DNA of 64,000 bases. Source: Chlorokybus atmophyticus (Eukaryota; Streptophyta; Chlorokybophyceae; Chlorokybales; Chlorokybaceae). The notes under the pieces are model-generated. The model was given only the letters and a program-made list of their open reading frames with translations, was not told where the DNA came from and did not search any database. Numbering within the stretch: position 1 is the stretch's first letter; every line of letters begins with the position of its first letter. Below are positions 1 through 14,107 of the stretch, piece by piece. The stretch is taken from the NCBI GenBank assembly GCA_009103225.1, contig RHPI01003330.1:76599-140598 (forward strand). Reading direction: 5' to 3'. A program made the translations under genes and the position numbers.

Positions 1-180
1 CTAACCCACCACCACACACACACCACACACACACTCTCACTCACTCACTCACTCACGTCAAGCACTACAGCGCGCGGGTGCGCACGCACATACCCGCATG
101 GGCAGGCGGGCAGGGAGGCAGGCAGGCACTGCACACATACACAAGCCCACACATGCACCCACGCTCCTGCGCACATATGT
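1..180. repeat. Low-complexity CA/CTCA and GGCA repeats
   Basis: The first 60 bases are CA- and CTCA-type microsatellite; bases 90-130 are runs of GGCAGG. No coding signal is seen here or up to about 340. Any upstream exon of the next gene must lie here unrecognised or outside the window. Confidence 0.7.
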
Positions 181-361
181 CAAGCAAAATTAACAAGGCT
201 TCTGCACTTATTGCATGTGAGCAACTGTCAGAAAACAGCATAAATTTTGGGTGACGTGATTTACTGTGTAGAACAGCATCGCACAGGCACTTGAATATCT
301 CATGTGTTGCATATGCACAGTGGCAGTCGCACGCTTGTCCTTGATATGGCTTTGGTTGTAG

Positions 362-908
362 GATGAAGCAGACAGCTCCGAGTTCATTGTAGAGGTTATC
401 CGGGTCTTCTTCAGTGACGCGGACGAGAAGATTGAGCGCCTCAGTCAGCTAGTTGCGAGCACACCTGATGCAGAGATTGACTTCACGTTGGTTGATGGCG
501 TTGCGCACCAGTTGAAAGGCTGCTCTGCCACTATTGGAGTTTCACGAGTTGCGGAAGGATGTGTTGAGTTCAGGAAGCTCTGCGCTGAGGTTGACTCTGT
601 CACATTTCTAAACCACGCGTGTTGTCAACCACTTGTATGCACAATATATGCATCTCCTTACATGATTAAGTACGTTGCGCACTCACATGTTTTAAGTGCG
701 CAACGTCCTCTTCCATGTGGAAAAGCATGCATGACGTTGTGCGCACACAGTTGTAAAGCAATCACACGAGTTTAACTGGTTGTTGCGACAGGGGAAAGGG
801 GATGCAATACGTAGAAAGGTGGAGGAGGTGCGGGAGGCATACGTTGACGCAAAGTCACAATTGCAGAAGATTCTGCACCTGGAGCTTCAACTTATACAGA
901 GCCTGTAG
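362..908 (+). CDS. Histidine-containing phosphotransfer (HPt) protein, 5' end missing
   Basis: Two exons are supported: 362-589 and 792-908 (stop TAG 906-908), joined in phase 0; the intron starts at GAG|GTTGAC and ends GACAG|GGG. An acceptor precedes 362, so at least one 5' exon is missing or not recognised. The protein shows the HPt signature HQLKG-CSATIGV with the phospho-accepting His in exon 1 and a helical C-terminus rich in Lys/Glu/Leu ending at ELQLIQSL, as in plant AHP proteins, where the equivalent motif is HQLKGSSxSIGA. AHPs relay phosphate between hybrid sensor kinases (for example cytokinin receptors) and response regulators, moving between cytosol and nucleus. Both the alignment around the histidine and the four-helix length (about 115 aa seen) fit. 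The exon 1 donor is not a strong one and could differ by a few codons. No partner gene is adjacent. Confidence 0.8.
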
Positions 909-3238
909 CCCGGAGTCCAGCAGTGTTGTCAAGACTACATGCTTGCATGTTTTGTGCACAGCGGCCAGGCAAAGCCTTCAGTAAATATACCAAGCTCTTG
1001 CCAGCGCCGCCAGCGCCATCCACTACCTTGCCATTGGGGCCGTCCAGGCCCATACAGTGAAGGCAATGGCTGTGCTGCTAAACGGCTTGTCCAACAGACA
1101 CTTCAGCTCGCATTTTGGTTCCCAGTAACTTAGATGTAGTCGCAGCCAACAGTGCTCAATGCTGTTTTCCAATATGGTCAGCTACCACCCTAGCTGGCGG
1201 CCCCACTAAGCTTTGTGACCGATAGGAAGTTGTATAGACACAAACCAGTGTTGTTCTTCTAAGGTAGTCCGTGACGCTGACGGCACACCTATCAGTGTCT
1301 AGCGTCAGCAGTTGACGCAACATATGCATATCAACTCCACAAACAGATTGCTGTGGTGAGACGACATTTATTGACCATATCTATTGCCTCTTGCATGCAG
1401 TACACACCATGTTGGTGATTGTACACGTGCTTGTACTTGGAGCTATAGTCATGCCGTATTCATAGGTGATTTTGGCAGTGCAGATAGGCGTGCCATCTGT
1501 TGTACTAGCTATTTCCGGTAGCTGCATATGTGATGTTTATCGACACCGACGTTTCTGTGGGTTGCAAATCGCTAATAATATTGATGATCGCGCTTACTTT
1601 ATGTACTTCATAATTACATTGACATTGTTGGGTTATGTACAATCCAATAATGAACATGTAGAAAAGGGGCCATACGTTGTCCAAGGCTTGTAATTGACAC
1701 ATAATACACATATGTGTGCATAAGGAAGTTGGTTTTCTTTTTATGGTACTTGTGTTGCATAAATCTGAGTGTAAGGACTGCATTGCGTACATGTATGGTT
1801 TGTAGATTCGTATGCGGATACCTTGCATTTGTTGTCGCGCATTTTACATAATAAAGACTGCGATTACGTGCTCATGCTGTACCCACACCCAAACAAGTAC
1901 TTACATGCATTTCGACCCGATACAATTCCCTTTATTGAACATCATAACACAGAAAGGTTGCACATGGCAAACCCTGAAGTAGATGGCAGTAGAGCAAACA
2001 CAAGCAAGCAGTCATGTGATTACGTGGGGGCCAACGCAAAGGCTATGCACAGCCTACTCCAACTTAACACAACTAGCAAAACACTAGACCCTTAAGCAAC
2101 AGCAGCAATCTGGCGTGTACAGCAGCAAGCAGACAGCTGACAACAACCAACCACCCGCAAAGTGCAGAGGAGAGTCATGTCAACATGTACTGATGACACT
2201 TTCATGTAATACATGTGAAGACTACAAAGTTTAAACGATCTCTTATCTTTACATATAACTATTTGTAGACGTGCAAGTGGGAATAATACTACCAATGGTT
2301 TTTCATCATTGGCAACATGGTTGTCATTGTAATGATGAACAATGTTTTAAGTTGTGTACATACTTGCGTATAGGCAGTTTTTCCATACATTTGCTTGAGT
2401 ATGTTACATTCAAATGAACTCAGGCTTAATAGACATAGACCTGTTGAATACTATATATTTAACTTGCTTGCTACATGCTTTGCAAGCCTTGCACAACATA
2501 CATGAGAGTTGGCAATATTTGGTGGAGTATTGAGGAGTGAAGTTGAATTTAATACACTACTTTTCATCATACAAACTTTTAACTGCAATGATCACTTTTT
2601 CCCTTTATATGTTCCCCATGTCCCTAGACGTTTTATGCTTATGTGTTTATCAACTTGAATTCAGTTACATGGTGTGATGAAGAGTGAACGCGACATTAAC
2701 CTTAAGGTGAGTTGAAATACAATAATACTTGCATACTCTTATAATGTCATAAGCTGCCGATGTCGTCTCATTAGTGTTTTCATTTATTGAGACTGGCACT
2801 TTGCATAGGATCACGCCGCAAAGTACAGTGAGATAATAATGTGAAAATTTAATTTCCTCTCTTTCAACAATCATGAACTCAGCTGAACTCTCAGCAAACC
2901 TTTAATGGTTGGGCGATTGGTCTCTGCGCATGGTTCGTGTAGTTTATCTAGTGCTCCTAGGAGCATGGTGGGTGCGAGCTGCACAAGCGACAAATTGCAT
3001 CGTGGCTTCATTCATGAAGCCAACGGCCACACCTTGCATAATTCGTGAACCAAATCATTTATCATGTGCCAACTCTGATTAGTATATGCGCATAGGCGGT
3101 GAGCTTCTCAGCGTTGTTGGACACCCTAAACAAGCCAGCAGAGTTGGGGCAGCAATCAAGTTGGTGCGGCGGCGTGGGCGGCGGCGGCGGTCGGAGATCT
3201 TTCGGGCCTTTTGGGAAGACATACCACTGAGTGCAGCC
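909..3238. other. Intergenic stretch, no gene recognised
   Basis: No ORF here has recognisable motifs or intron-compatible conservation. Positions about 2021-2110 hold one copy of a short dispersed repeat (CGTGGGGGCCAA core) also seen near 15600 and 57710. GGC-rich sequence at 3163-3195 lies just before the NDUFV2 start and is probably its 5' UTR or promoter. Confidence 0.5.
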
Positions 3239-5207
<1,969 letters not shown>

Positions 5208-6537
5208 CACAAGTTCATGTACAATTAGAGTCTGTAGTAGGCAGCTCCCCTATTCATTTCCAGCAAACAGTCATTGGTTGCTGTGCGCATGCATACATGT
5301 GGAGTCTGCTGTGCCATGATGTAGAGTTGCCGCACGTGAAGAGTGCGTAGTCAAAATGACGTTTTCAAAGGCGCCCCCTACCGGGTGGACTCGTATGTCT
5401 CAAAAGCATATGCCTCGGAGTAGGCACTCCACTCCTGAGGCATAAAGTTGTCGTCTGGGCGCTAAAAACCGCAGCACCTATGAGTTCTTTGGCTTGTTTC
5501 TTTGGGTAAAAAGGTTTTTGTGGCATGCCTCGCTGCACATATTCTCGCTTCCAAGGAATGTGTACGAGGTGCTAGGACATATATACAAACATAATTACAA
5601 AACTCCAATGCACACAGCATTCTATAGCTTATTTTGATTTGCTGGTGATGGGAACCATACACTGTTAGGGCATTATTAACACCATAACACTATCATTCTC
5701 GACAGTGCTCGCACAATGACTTCTGTTTCTGTCTCGCTATACTGTGGCTGTTTTACCTTAGGAGGTAAATGCCAATTGCACCATATATTCTGTGTATCGT
5801 AAGGACAACACAATGTCATGGCAATGAAGGAGGCTAGTCACTAACCACAGCCGTGGTGCAGGTGATTGCTGGACATCATGCATGCTGGTCTGACTAATGG
5901 GGCAGGGGCTTAGCGTGTTAGGTAGAGTAGGTAGCCCGGTGGTGAACTGCTGGTGTAGACTGTAAGCATGGTATGTGCCCGCTGCTGCATGTGGTATTGC
6001 TATTGTGTTTGACACCTTGCATGCGCCTAATTCAGGTTACCATCTTTTGTACACAAGCACAGCCAAGTGTCCACACCTTAATCTATAACAAGCACAAGGA
6101 AGTAGCGTGTTCACTATGCATCGCACATAGCAGCTCTGGAAGTAGGTCTCGAAGTAGCTCTGGAAGCGCTAGAGGCCTCATGCACAGGTATAGTCATTGC
6201 GCGTCCCCATAAAGTGCACCTGAAGGTTGCAACGACTGATTTTGAATTGACACGTCACTTGCAAGCAGGAGGGTGTGCATAGTGTAACACAACTGCGCCA
6301 GCAAAATCATGACAATACTTAGTGTAGACACTCATTGACACTCATGCGCTTGTGAGCGTGACATGTTGCACTGTTCCCGGTTCATGCATGCACTGGGGAA
6401 CACAACGCTGTCAAGCTTGTTATGCAGTAAGACACGAAGCAACAGTGGGACCGCGCTGTCAACCGACTCCATGCAGACTGCTCTAGCTGGCAGTGTGCTG
6501 CATGCAACGAGGCATTGCATAGTAACACAGCTAGCAC
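5208..6537. other. Intergenic between convergent NDUFV2 and MSI4
   Basis: No coding sequence recognised. Positions about 5855-5960 contain one partial copy of dispersed repeat R1 (core GCCGTGGTGCAGGTGAT followed by CCCGGTGGTGAA), which recurs near 10690, 50290 and 58260. Confidence 0.5.
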
Positions 6538-9500
6538 CTATCGTGTATCAATACCTGTCCTGTCATCCGTATCAACAAGCTCGTCTGCAGCAGCCATAAC
6601 TGTGTCCCCTTGTTTATCCATGCTTGTTGGTTTATCTTCGTGTTCATCCTGGGCATCCGCAGCACCCTCCGCACCTTCAGCCGCAGCACCCTTCAAACCC
6701 TCACCCTCACCCTCTGGCACCGCAATAGCATCATCATCAGGAGCAGCAGGTGCTTCCTGCACAGCCTCCAATGCCGGAGCAGCACTTTCCGGCTGCACAG
6801 TCTCTCCCGCACTCGCCGACTCGGCGGGCACATCTGCTTGCTGCGTGGCCGGACCGTCCTCGGCTTGGGAATCCATAAGCTCCGCCTTCGCATCCACGGC
6901 AACAGCTGAGTCCTCTGCTGTTTCCTGCTCACTCTGCTCAGTGTCCATCACGTCCGTGTTCACATCAGCCGGCTCTTGCGGCGTTGCTTCCTGCTGCTCT
7001 TGGGGCTGAGCATTCATTGACTCCGGCCTCGCATTGGCAGTGTTATCTACCTGCGGTGTCGCTTCTTGCGTCTCCAGCCGTGCATCAGTTTCCGGTTGCG
7101 CTTCTGCTGAATCCATAGACTCCGGTTTTACATCAGCAGCGTTGTCTACCTGCGGCGTTGCTTCTTGCGTCGCGGGCCGTGCATCAGTCTCCAACCGCGC
7201 TTTGGCCAAATCCATAGACTCCGGCTTTGCATCGGCAGCGTTGTCTACCTGTGGTGATGCTTCTTGCATTGCTAGCTGCGCATCAGTTTCGGGACGCGTT
7301 TCTATTGAAGGAAGCGGTGGAGTTTCTGATTGTGTTACAGGCTGACTGGTGTCCCTTTCGGCCACCTGTTCTCCAAAAGCAGAAGGAACAGGCTGCTCAC
7401 CACTGCTTTTCTCTAACTCCACTTCCGCGGCACCAGCTTTGTCACTCAATGACTGGATCTCTTGCACTGTTTGCTTGGGTTTGCTGTCTGAAGACTTTGA
7501 TTGTGTCACAGGCTGACTGATGTCCCTTTCAGCCACCGGTTCTTCAGAAGGAACAGGCTGCTTATCACTGCGTTTGTTGAGCTTCACCTCAGTGGAACCG
7601 GCTTCTCTATCACTCGACGGCTTGATCACTCGCACTGTTTGGGGCTCAGTTTTGCTGTCTATAGGTTGCTTCTGTACAAGAGTCTTAGCTTCTGCTGGCT
7701 TATTGCCATTGACTTGAGCTTTCTGCGTCTTCCCAAGCACCTCATCCCTGAACCGTTCTAGATCAGGGAGCAGCTCTTCCTCGGTCTTGTACACAAAATC
7801 GTTCACCCGCCACATCTACGCATCCAGTCACAAATCACACGCTGTAAGCAACAATACAAGTGTTCTTTACAAGTTAACGACGCGGCTTCACATGCAAGTC
7901 CTGACCTGCAGTGTTCCACCCGCAATGTCCTCGTTCTGAGACACGCTGAGGATGGACCACGGGCTGGCGGGGTTCCAGTTGAAGTCCTGAACGGGGCCTT
8001 TATGGCCCGCGTGCTGGAAGATGAGCTCTACCGGTGGGCCACCCTTGCCTTCCGTTTTGGAGTCCACTTTGCTGCCAGTCCGGCTCGTGTCCCAGATGTT
8101 GACAAAGTGGTCTTCACCACCGCTGGCAAACACTGTGGCCTTGTCCGGACTCCACTGCACCGTGGTGATAGGCTCTTTGTGGCCTGTTCAACACGTACAA
8201 CGCATAATTGAGCGCTGGCTGAAGCACACCTGCCTAACCATAAAGTCAGAAGTCCATACCTGAAAAAATATGCACAGCTGCTGCGCCATTTGATGTTGTG
8301 GAAAGCTTTCGCCGGTCAAACAACCTCACTGTGCTGTCCGCACTCCCTGTTAGGACAAGGTGCTCGTTGTGCGCATTCCAGTCCACGCAATGCAAGTCCG
8401 ACTTGTGGGCATCCTTGACCGCAAGAACTGGCGCCCCGCCGCTGCGAGCATCCCAAAACAACAGCTGGTAATCGTCGCCCACGCTGCAGCACTCCTCCGC
8501 TGAGCTTGGGTGGAACTGAATGTCTTCCACCGTGTCCGTGTGACCTGCACACATGCATGTTGGTTGCCACTCTGACTTGCAATGCGCACGTCACTGGTGT
8601 TGTGCTGTGCAAGCATAGCTCACAATGATGAACACGTGCGCAAGGCATGGGAACCTCTGGCTCATCATTGTGCTTTTCACTTCAGGAAGGCCCGTACCAG
8701 TAAACTTTTGGCGAGGTTCAACAGTGGGTGCTGGCGGAGCGGTTGATGTTGTGCCACCCCCGCTGTTCCAACTAGAGCGGCCGCTACCGGCGGCAGCAGA
8801 GGGTGTAGTGTCTGAGGCTGAAGTTGACGGGTGAGCAAGCAGCGAGGTGACGTGATCGGTAAGTGACCACATGAGGACGTTGCGGTCCTTTCCGCCACTA
8901 ATCACTGATGGCGCCACCTTGCTAAGTGAGAGAGCAAACTCGGCGTTGGCTTCGTGCCCGGACAGCACCAAGTCTGGGCGCGAAGCTGTCGGGTTGCTGG
9001 TGAGTTTGCACTCTGGCTGCGTGTCAACGTTCCATATATACACCTGCACATAGATGTAACCTCTTTGCTGCTGCACGCACGCACTTACAGAACAGTGACT
9101 GGCATGAATGTGAAGAGATTTCACTGTGCTCTGATCTAACTAGGTAGACTCAAGCTTTTGGACACTACTTATTCAGTCTGGTTGGTTTACGGCATGAATA
9201 TGCTTATCACATTGCGTCAACATGCATGATGACTCATCGTTGCTAAGTCATCATGCATGTTGATGTCGCACAACAACTATACACAGACTGCTATTATACC
9301 TCGGGTGCGTCCGTGTGTGTTGCAACGAGGGAAGCTGCATGAGGGCACTCTCGTATGCGGTTGACCTCGCCTGGATGGAAGATGGTCTTATGCTTTTTGA
9401 CGTGCTGAGATCGGTCGCGCTCGTCAAAGCTTCGTATGTGGTCTGACGCCGCAACTCGCGGCTTCACGACCTCAACATTGGCGACGACGAGTGTATTTGG

Positions 9501-10081
9501 CACTGACCCATCAGTCTGCAGCAACAGAGTTGCGCAAGAATACATGTCAATTGCAGTCATGCATTACCCACACGCAGAAGCCACCAGATACGCACACAAT
9601 GAGTTGTTGGCATGTGCTGAGTGAGGTACAGTATAACACAGTATCACATTGCGAGACCAAAAGTACGGTTTCAAGAACACCTGCACACCAGAGACTTCAG
9701 ATTTTCGAGCTAGACATAATGAGCATGCACAAGAACTCAGCAAACGCGTGTTTGTTTTGGCAGTCGCTTGTTGCGCGTTTGCTTCTTTTGGAAACAATTT
9801 TTCAGTCAGTTGCATGCTGCAAGAATTTCCGATCAGCTCACTTGTTCTGAGAGATAAGCCCGCTGAGTGGTTTTATACGTGTGCGTCGCTATCACAGGGC
9901 CCCAGCGGCATGACAGCGAGGGCCAGACCAGGTGGTGGTTGCTCAACCAGTCGTACAGCAGTGGGATTACTGCCCGCCACCTTCTATACCCCTCGTCTTC
10001 CTCCTCCTCCTGCTGCTCGTCGTTGACGTCGGCGTCCCGAGCCTCGGCGGCATTCCGCTCGTCTTCCGTGTTCTTACCCAT
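6538..10081 (-). CDS. MSI4: MSI4/FVE-type WD40 histone-binding protein with long C-terminal extension
   Basis: Six exons on the minus strand: 10081-9842, 9515-9300, 9043-8698, 8544-8260, 8183-7906, 7815-6538, all GT-AG and in frame, giving 880 aa. The first ~480 aa match the plant MSI4/FVE class of RBBP4/Nurf55 proteins: acidic N-terminus, then VIPLLYDWLSNHHLVWPSLS, DGSVPNTLVVANVEVVKP, HPGEVNRIRE, and WD repeats such as GHTDTVEDIQFHPSS, DLHCVDWNAHNEHLVLTG and VQWSPDKATVFASGGEDH. The family binds histone H4 and H3 tails in chromatin assembly and histone deacetylase/Polycomb-like complexes. Plant MSI4 stops soon after the last WD repeat (about 510 aa), whereas here the last exon runs on for about 395 aa rich in Glu, Pro, Ala and Thr, with internal repeats. 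An upstream in-frame Met at 10168 is possible; I chose 10081 because MGKNTEDE leads directly into the acidic N-terminus. Confidence 0.88.
7018..7290 (-). repeat. 33-aa (99-bp) coding repeats in the MSI4 C-terminal extension
   Basis: About 2.7 tandem units with consensus TQEATPQVDNAAD-KPESMD. Two full units are each 33 aa and the third is partial. A second, longer duplication (about 7320-7560) repeats the block QPVPS...VAERD-SQPVTQS. The reading frame is preserved throughout, which argues for translation. Confidence 0.8.
9218..9262. repeat. Perfect 17-bp inverted repeat (hairpin) in MSI4 intron 2
   Basis: Arms CAACATGCATGATGACT (9218-9234) and its exact reverse complement (9246-9262) flank an 11-nt loop. 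It lies between the exons ending at 9300 and starting at 9043, so it would be part of the pre-mRNA intron. Confidence 0.85.
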
Positions 10082-11594
10082 GCCGCTTCCGGAGACAGTC
10101 CTCAAGCAGCGCCTCGTCGCCGCCGCCCACTCGGCGCATGCGCTGAAGTCCCCTGGAAGACGACCCAAACAACCCTAATGCTAGGTCGTGCACGAAACTG
10201 TCGTTGGGACAGGGTGCAGTACAATGCATGAGGGGTACAAAGAGTTGATTTGTAAGAAACACGACTTGTGTTGTGGACTGCAGTCAATGGCATAGCCCCA
10301 ACATGTGAGTATAGTTTGCATCACGGGATGATGTAAAAATGCACGGAATAGTGAAATAGGTTGCCCCCCCCGGGGGTGGGGTGGGGGGGAGGCCTATTAT
10401 CATGAACGCCTCGTCGTATGCCATATGTAAAGCTCTGTTTTTATGTCTTGCAGGGTTAATACCTACACAAGCCCAATTAGCTTTGCAACTTTGCCTGACG
10501 GCAGTTCTTATGGCATTTTGCATGTTATATCGTCTAGCTTCAAGCATGGCGTAAATGTCCATACCATGCATGCATGTAGCATGCTATCTCTTACACACAC
10601 ATGCAATCACAAGCAGCAAAGCAAAGCTTAGTGGGCCAAGCGCTCTAGCACACTAGACCAATACAACGAATGTAGTAAGAATAGTGTAGTGTAAGCGTAG
10701 TAGATGAACCCGGTGGTGAAGCTTACAATGGTGTGAATAGTGTGCACTATGTCACTATTCATGCTAGTTGCCTTGCATGTCACTATGCATGTGCCAATCC
10801 GATGCACATTGTTTGTACAACGATTGTTCGATTACTAAACACTAGACAGTGATGGGATTGGTAGGAGGGCAGGGCAGGGCAGGCAGAGCTGAGCAGGCAA
10901 GCAGGCAAATTTACACCACCTTCACAGCGACGGAAACTTTGCGTGACACAATTTGCACCCCGACAACGCTACAGCACTCACAGCAGCAGTAACAAGCTAC
11001 AGTGGCAACTTCATGCGCAGGTGCATTCACAGCACGTAGTCATGCTGCCTCCATGCATTGGCAACAGGCTGCCAACCACGCATAACAGCTACAGTTGCAC
11101 CCGCTTTGGCAGGTGGGGGGAGGGATTGAACACAAGATTTTGTGCACGTTCAATGTCACACTCAGTGGGAGGCCAATAACCTAGCCGGGACACATCTGGA
11201 CCTAGACCAATCCAAGTGATGCCCATTGTTCTGCATGCCCGCCAGGAGCGCAAATAACACTGGCGGAAGTATGCGATTGAGTTGCTGTCAAAGCACCACA
11301 GACAAATTGGCCTTTGCGTTACTGCACAGCACATCAGTTGCTGCAGAGCACCATACACCGCACGCCCTGAACTAACACCTAACATGACCATGCTCTGTTC
11401 CAACAACATCACAGGTGCTGCATCTGCTGGCATGTACCAGCAGCTACCACCATCCATTTTTACAACATACAGATGAGGAGTAAGCTTCCTAGTTTTGACC
11501 ATCGGGTTTTTGCCCCAGGAGGAAGGGGGAAGGAAAAAGCTATGCTCTGCGGGTGGCATTGAGAATACACTGGACACGAACAGCTGGACACATG
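10082..11594. other. Intergenic between MSI4 and the RS2Z gene
   Basis: No gene recognised. Positions 10363-10392 form a C-run/G-run palindromic tract (CCCCCCCCGGGGGTGGGG). Positions about 10690-10800 carry a partial copy of dispersed repeat R1 (AACCCGGTGGTGAA...ACTATGCATGTGC). A TGTAA motif on the minus strand at 11460-11464 is a candidate poly(A) signal for the SR gene if this alga uses the chlorophyte UGUAA signal. Confidence 0.5.
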
Positions 11595-13538
11595 CTAGCC
11601 GCTGCGGGCAGGGCTGGCACTGCGACTGCGAGGCACAGGGCTGGCGCTGCGGCTGCGCGGAGCAGGGCTGCGGCTGCGCGCAGCTGGGCTGCGGCTGCGT
11701 GCAGCAGGGCTGCGGCTGCGTGGAGCAGGGCTGCGGCTGCGCGCAGCAGGACTGCGACTGCGGCTGCGGTTCTGTGCAGGGGGGCTGCGGCTACCCGCCT
11801 TCCCGTTGGTTTCCTTGACTGGGCTACGACTGACTGAGCGGCTTTTGCTGCGACTGACACTGTGACAACCAACAAAGTTAGCTCAAAGAAGTTGAGCTCT
11901 TGACACTGGCACGACCCTTGACTGGGGTAGCTGCCGGGATACGGCGTTGATCGCACCACAGAATTTGAAAAACGCTACACATGGTCAACTGACCTGCGAG
12001 ACCTGGAGCGGCTGTAGCTGCGAGAGCGGGAACGAGTGCGCTTGCGAGCAACAGGGGAACGAGACCGCGACCGAGAGCGAGAGCGGCTGATGTACACAGC
12101 CAGGTAATCAGTACCTCACACATTGCAATATTTCTGATAAGGTTGAAAACACAACAAGCCAACCCATTCAGGAAGAGGGGTCTACCTTGTGCTGCGGCCA
12201 CGCCCGCCACGCTCTCCGCGGCCACCACCACCACCACCACTTTCACCTCCTCCGAGTGGGCAGTCGCGCTCAATGTGGCCACGCTCCGCACATTTGTAAC
12301 AACGGTTGCCCCAATCCCCTGCCTTGCAATCTCGAGCCCAATGACCATCCTTGCCGCAGTTGTAGCAGCGACCTGTGCCTGGTGGTGGGCCACGCCCAAG
12401 ATATTCCCTGACACCACCTGGACCACGAGGGCCCTAGAGCACAGACTTGTGGTCAGCCGCAATAATACTCCAATTATGCAGCCACCCGGCAAATGCGATA
12501 AGCTAGTATGCACAGACGTCACCAATAGGCGGCATTGTCCGTGCAACTTACAGGGCTGCGGGCAAACTCGACAGAGATGCGGGAACCATCCACCTCCTTT
12601 TCATGGAGGTAATAAACAGCGTCGTCAGCGTCGCGAGGATCATTATACTCCTGCACACCAATCGCCATTGCCACAACAATCACAGTGGCTGCGAAGCTCC
12701 CACAGTGATACCTCTCCCTCCTCCCAACCACCCCTCAGCTCCGTCTCTCCCAACTCAACTCAAGAGAACTACAGCATGGCAGCACATCAGGACACCGCAT
12801 AGATGTGAGCAAGCAGATGGCTATATTACTTACCACAAAGGCAAAGTCGTGCTTCAGGTCCACATCGCGCAGCCTTCACACCATGCGGGAAGCAAAATCA
12901 TCAGCAACACGCCTAGCTTTGAAATTTGCGATGGCACGCCACAGGTAGGTGCCACCATGACATGCACTCTTAACGTGTATGAGCAAGCTTCGCGCGGCTA
13001 TGACTGAGCGAGTGGGGCCGGCGCTCGGGAACACGATTTGCGCATCCACCAAGAAAGCAATCCAACGTGTGCCACCAGGACCACCAGTAGCACCATGAGA
13101 GGCACCAGGACCACCATGCAAGCGTGCCACCATCGCAAACCCAAAGCACGCCAAGCCACCCACCCCTTAGCGGCGCGCTGAGCCCAGCAAGAAGGAAGCA
13201 AGGTTTTGCAAGTTGCGCTACATTGCAGTGAACAAACAAGCATTTATTGACCTGTTAACATAAGCTGGTCTTGCAAACACTGAAACCAAATGGGCGACCC
13301 TTACAGACACAAGCGAGTGTGCGCTGTGTCTGTAACGACTCATAAAAGAACAATGACAACACAACCCAGCTCAATTGTCTCACACGCATGCACCGTACCG
13401 GCCATATCTGGAGAAGATATCCTCAAGGTCCCGTGTGCGGGTGCGGCTGGCCAGGCGGCCAACGTACAGGCGGGTGGGCCCGCGGTCGTGACCGCGGTCG
13501 TGGCGGTCGTGACGGTCGTGACGGTCGTACCGAGACAT
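11595..13538 (-). CDS. RS2Z-type SR splicing factor (RRM, two CCHC knuckles, RS domain)
   Basis: Six exons on the minus strand: 13538-13399, 12873-12834, 12650-12552, 12433-12186, 12086-11994, 11859-11595 (stop TAG 11597-11595), all GT-AG, giving 294 aa. The start is [16 protein letters not shown], then an RRM with RNP2 LYVGRL and RNP1 KHDFAFVEY. Next come two zinc knuckles, [14 protein letters not shown] and [14 protein letters not shown], a Gly-rich linker and a C-terminal RS domain whose tail is repeated RSRSPA units. This order (one RRM, two CCHC knuckles, RS) defines the plant RS2Z subfamily (Arabidopsis RS2Z32/33), nuclear factors in splice-site choice. The RS tail is encoded by a near-tandem CGCAGC-type DNA repeat at 11600-11800. 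The gene diverges from PIN4 with a shared 569-bp spacer. SR genes are commonly autoregulated by alternative splicing in long early introns; the 525-bp intron 1 would be the place to look. Confidence 0.92.
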
Positions 13539-14107
13539 ACTGTCACCTGCCCTGCATACAAGAAGCTTGTTACGTGCACCACCTTAAAGACGGCCAACAA
13601 GCCGGCGAGCCACAAGCACCGCCTGCTGTATGCGCTTGCCCCAGGCGAACAGCACGAGAAAACCCTAGGCCCCAACACACACAACATGCTACAGCAAACG
13701 GGCGGCAAGGAGAAAAGCGGCGATTACCACTTGGGACAACCACAGTTAGATACGAAGGCCAAGAATACCTGTCGACGGGTACGACGGCGGCGGCGGCGGC
13801 GGCGGCGGCAACGTGAAGATCGCCAACGCTTAACGCCACACTCAACTGATCTAACCCTAATCTTGCGCCCGAGGAAATCTGTCAGCGAGGAAGCAGCGTT
13901 GACGCATGAGTTGTTGCAGCCGTTGGCGGCACCGTCGGGGCTCCTGCTGACCCTTGATCGGGTTCCGGTAGCAACCTCATCTTGCAACGGGGTTGCCGGA
14001 GCGGAAGTCTGGCGTACTGGCGGAGGCTTGGCCTGGTATGGTCTAGTAGCATCACTGGAGGGCGGTTGTGTGGCCTGGTTTGGCGTAGCCTGGTCTGACG
14101 CGGCCTG
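13539..14107. promoter_or_regulatory. Shared divergent promoter region of RS2Z and PIN4, with (CGG)8
   Basis: The two genes point away from each other across 569 bp. The spacer contains eight perfect CGG units at 13785-13808. No TATA box is obvious. The regulatory role is inferred from the gene layout only. Confidence 0.5.

Noticed and set aside
6515-7345. Ser/Ala/Thr-rich plus-strand ORFs
   Set aside because: They are antisense to the Glu/Pro/Ala-rich last exon of MSI4.
11495-11837. Cysteine/glycine-rich plus-strand ORF (GCGCAQQGC-type repeats)
   Set aside because: Antisense shadow of the RSRSPA repeats of the SR gene.
11540-11959. 139-aa alanine-rich minus-strand ORF
   Set aside because: It is the shifted frame of the RS-domain exon of the SR gene; the SR frame has matching splice sites and family motifs.
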